Assembly: GCA_036381125.1 (NCBI GenBank)
Contig: DASVDK010000274.1
Location: 1-24,674 of the forward strand
Direction of reading: 5' to 3'
Length of the DNA: 24,674 nucleotides
From: DASVDK01 sp036381125 [NCBI: Thermodesulfobacteriota bacterium]
Lineage (GTDB): Bacteria; DASVDK01
Below, in pieces: positions 23,297-24,674 of the stretch. The translations under genes were made by a program, and so were the position numbers. How positions within the stretch are numbered: position 1 is the stretch's first letter; every line of letters begins with the position of its first letter. The notes below the pieces were generated by a model. That model had not been told where the DNA came from, did not search any database, and saw nothing but the letters and a program-made list of their open reading frames with translations.

Positions 23297-24674
23297 CTAT
23301 GCCTCCCGCAATAGCTCGAGCGGCCGGCGGCCGAGGAGCCGCAGCGCGCTCGCCAGGCCGCCCACGGCGGTGAGGGCCACCGCCACGGCCGCGCCGCCGA
23401 GGAAGGGCCACGGCCCGAGCGCCCAGGGCCAGGGCAGCTCGAGTACCACCCGAAGCACCGCGTACGAGAGACCGATCGCCGAGAGGGCGCCGGCGAGCCC
23501 CGCGAGGCCGCCGAGCGTGGCGAACTCGACGAGCAGCACGGCGGCGACCCGCCGGCGGTCGGCCCCCAGCACCTTGAGGAGGCTCGCCTCGCGCGCCCGC
23601 TCGTCGGCCGTGCCGGCGATCGCACCGGCCAGCACGGCGGCGCCGGCGGCGAGACAGAAGAGCGCCATGAAGCGCACGGCGAAGGCGACCCGCTCGAGGA
23701 TCGCCCCGACCTTCTGCACGACCCGCTGGAGGTCGATGATGGTGACGTTGGGGTAGGCGGCCACCACGCGCCCCTGCAGGGCGACCCGATCGGCGCCGGA
23801 CGGCAGCGCGACGGAGGCGATGCGCTGCTGCGGCGCCGCTTCGAGCCAGCCGGGCGGGAGGAGCACGAAGAAGTTCGGGGTCATCGTCTCCCACCGCACG
23901 CGCCGCAGGCTCGTGATCACCGTCGGCAGCCGCACGCCCTGCACGTCGAACTCGAGGCGATCGCCGAGGCCGACGCCGAGCCGCTCGGCGAACTCCACCT
24001 CCATGGAGATGGGCGCCGTGAGACCGGGCGTCGGCGTGTTCGTCGCGGTCGGCGGCGTTGCGTCCCACCACGACCCGGCCACGACCTCGTTGCCGTCGGG
24101 CAGGGCCGCGGTGTAGCTCAGCCGGTACTCGCGCGTCCGCCGCCACTCGCCCGGGTCGCGGTCGCGGTCGCCGGCGTACCGGGCCTGGGGGCGCTCCTGG
24201 ACCGGGGTGCCGTTGATCGTCCTCAGGCGGGCGGTGACCATCGGCGCCGAGCGGACGATCCCGCCCGCCTCCGTGAGGAGGCGCTCGACGCCGGCCGCCT
24301 GCGCCGGCTGGATGTCGATCAGGAAGAGGGAGGGGCGGTCCGCCCGGCGCGCCTCGGCCACCTCGCGGGCGAACGCGCCCTCGAGGACCGCGAGCGTGAC
24401 GAGCAGCGCCACCCCGCTGCCGAGGGCCACGACGGCGGCCACGGTCTGGTTGCCCGGCCGCCTGAGGGAGACGATGCCGTGCCGCAAGGCGAAGCCGAGG
24501 TCGCCTCGCCGTCGCCTGAGCCAGGACACCGCGAGGGCCGCGACGCCCCAGAGGAGGCCCACGGTCCCGAGGAGGCCGGCCACGAACACGCCGCCGACGC
24601 GCACCGACCCCGCCTCGAGGCAGGCGGCGCCGAAGAGCACCGCGAGCAGCACCGCCGCGGCGACGACGCGCCTC
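23297..24674 (-). CDS. FtsX-like ABC transporter permease (YbbP type), 5' end outside window
   Basis: The frame stays open through the window edge (RRVVAAA precedes the GTG at 24652 without a ribosome site), so at least 459 C-terminal residues are present and the start is missing. Visible in order: a hydrophobic pair (LLAVLFGAACLEAG, FVAGLLGTVGLLWGVAALAV), then QTVAAVVALGSGVALLVTLA, a large periplasmic region of about 200 residues, and the three-helix FtsX/MacB domain with ERAREASLLKVLGADRRRV between RFMALFCLAAGAAVLAGAIA and FATLGGLAGLAGALSAIGLS. This matches the second half of a two-domain YbbP-like permease, which works with an ATPase in envelope transport or mechanotransmission. A low-complexity ATPPTATNTPTPG segment sits in the periplasmic part. 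Its ATPase partner is expected beyond the window. Confidence 0.88.
   Translation of the reverse strand, partial: RRVVAAAVLLAVLFGAACLEAGSVRVGGVFVAGLLGTVGLLWGVAALAVSWLRRRRGDLGFALRHGIVSLRRPGNQTVAAVVALGSGVALLVTLAVLEGAFAREVAEARRADRPSLFLIDIQPAQAAGVERLLTEAGGIVRSAPMVTARLRTINGTPVQERPQARYAGDRDRDPGEWRRTREYRLSYTAALPDGNEVVAGSWWDATPPTATNTPTPGLTAPISMEVEFAERLGVGLGDRLEFDVQGVRLPTVITSLRRVRWETMTPNFFVLLPPGWLEAAPQQRIASVALPSGADRVALQGRVVAAYPNVTIIDLQRVVQKVGAILERVAFAVRFMALFCLAAGAAVLAGAIAGTADERAREASLLKVLGADRRRVAAVLLVEFATLGGLAGLAGALSAIGLSYAVLRVVLELPWPWALGPWPFLGGAAVAVALTAVGGLASALRLLGRRPLELLREA

Overview
The window is very GC-rich (about 70% by eye) and gene-dense. It comes from a Gram-negative bacterium: two lipoproteins with lipoboxes, a beta-barrel-like DUF1207 protein ending in Phe, a three-gene TRAP transporter, a secreted protein with a signal peptide and an FtsX-type permease are all present. 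Codon use is strongly GC3-biased. The mix of TRAP and TctC solute uptake, c-di-GMP enzymes and short GGGGTCAGG-type intergenic repeats would fit an environmental lineage such as Methylomirabilota/Rokubacteria or a deltaproteobacterium-like group. That placement is inference; no rRNA or marker gene is present.

Layout. 1-1365 is eroded sequence: a frameshifted, C-terminally truncated IS5-family (IS427-like) transposase, then a short gene remnant closed by a GC-rich hairpin. 1574-3481 is a ClC chloride channel/antiporter with a CBS pair. 3538-5888 is a divergent pair, a GlxA-like AraC regulator (-) and an Rv2258c-like methyltransferase (+), separated by a control region with a 15-nt palindrome and an inverted repeat that contains the methyltransferase's Shine-Dalgarno sequence. 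5898-7294 is a second eroded zone: GGGGTCAGG repeats, a TctC fragment, an intact unknown secreted four-cysteine protein with a clear sigma70-like promoter, and a PD40 propeller fragment. 7419-9596 holds two convergent repeat lipoproteins, and 9718-13667 holds a DUF983 protein, a membrane diguanylate cyclase and a large HerA/DUF87-type ATPase.

13713-16925 is the clearest operon: promoter, leader, dctP, a 16-bp intercistronic hairpin, dctQ and dctM (the last two overlapping by ATGA). 17284-19234 (-) is a tightly overlapped trio, ubiX - VOC protein - DUF1207 protein. 19383-21021 is a PfpI/DJ-1 protein and a PfkB-family kinase that overlap tail to tail by 29 bp. 21315-23132 is a CBS-GGDEF-EAL protein with intact cyclase and phosphodiesterase motifs. 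The window ends inside an FtsX-like ABC permease (-), preceded by an inverted copy of the repeat found at 5906.

No rRNA, tRNA, CRISPR array or complete mobile element was found. I see no clear-cut new multigene defence or biosynthetic system. The most interesting leads are the RNA-structure candidate over the methyltransferase start, the dctP-dctQ hairpin, the repeat family with its neighbouring gene debris, and the uncharacterised secreted and lipoprotein genes.
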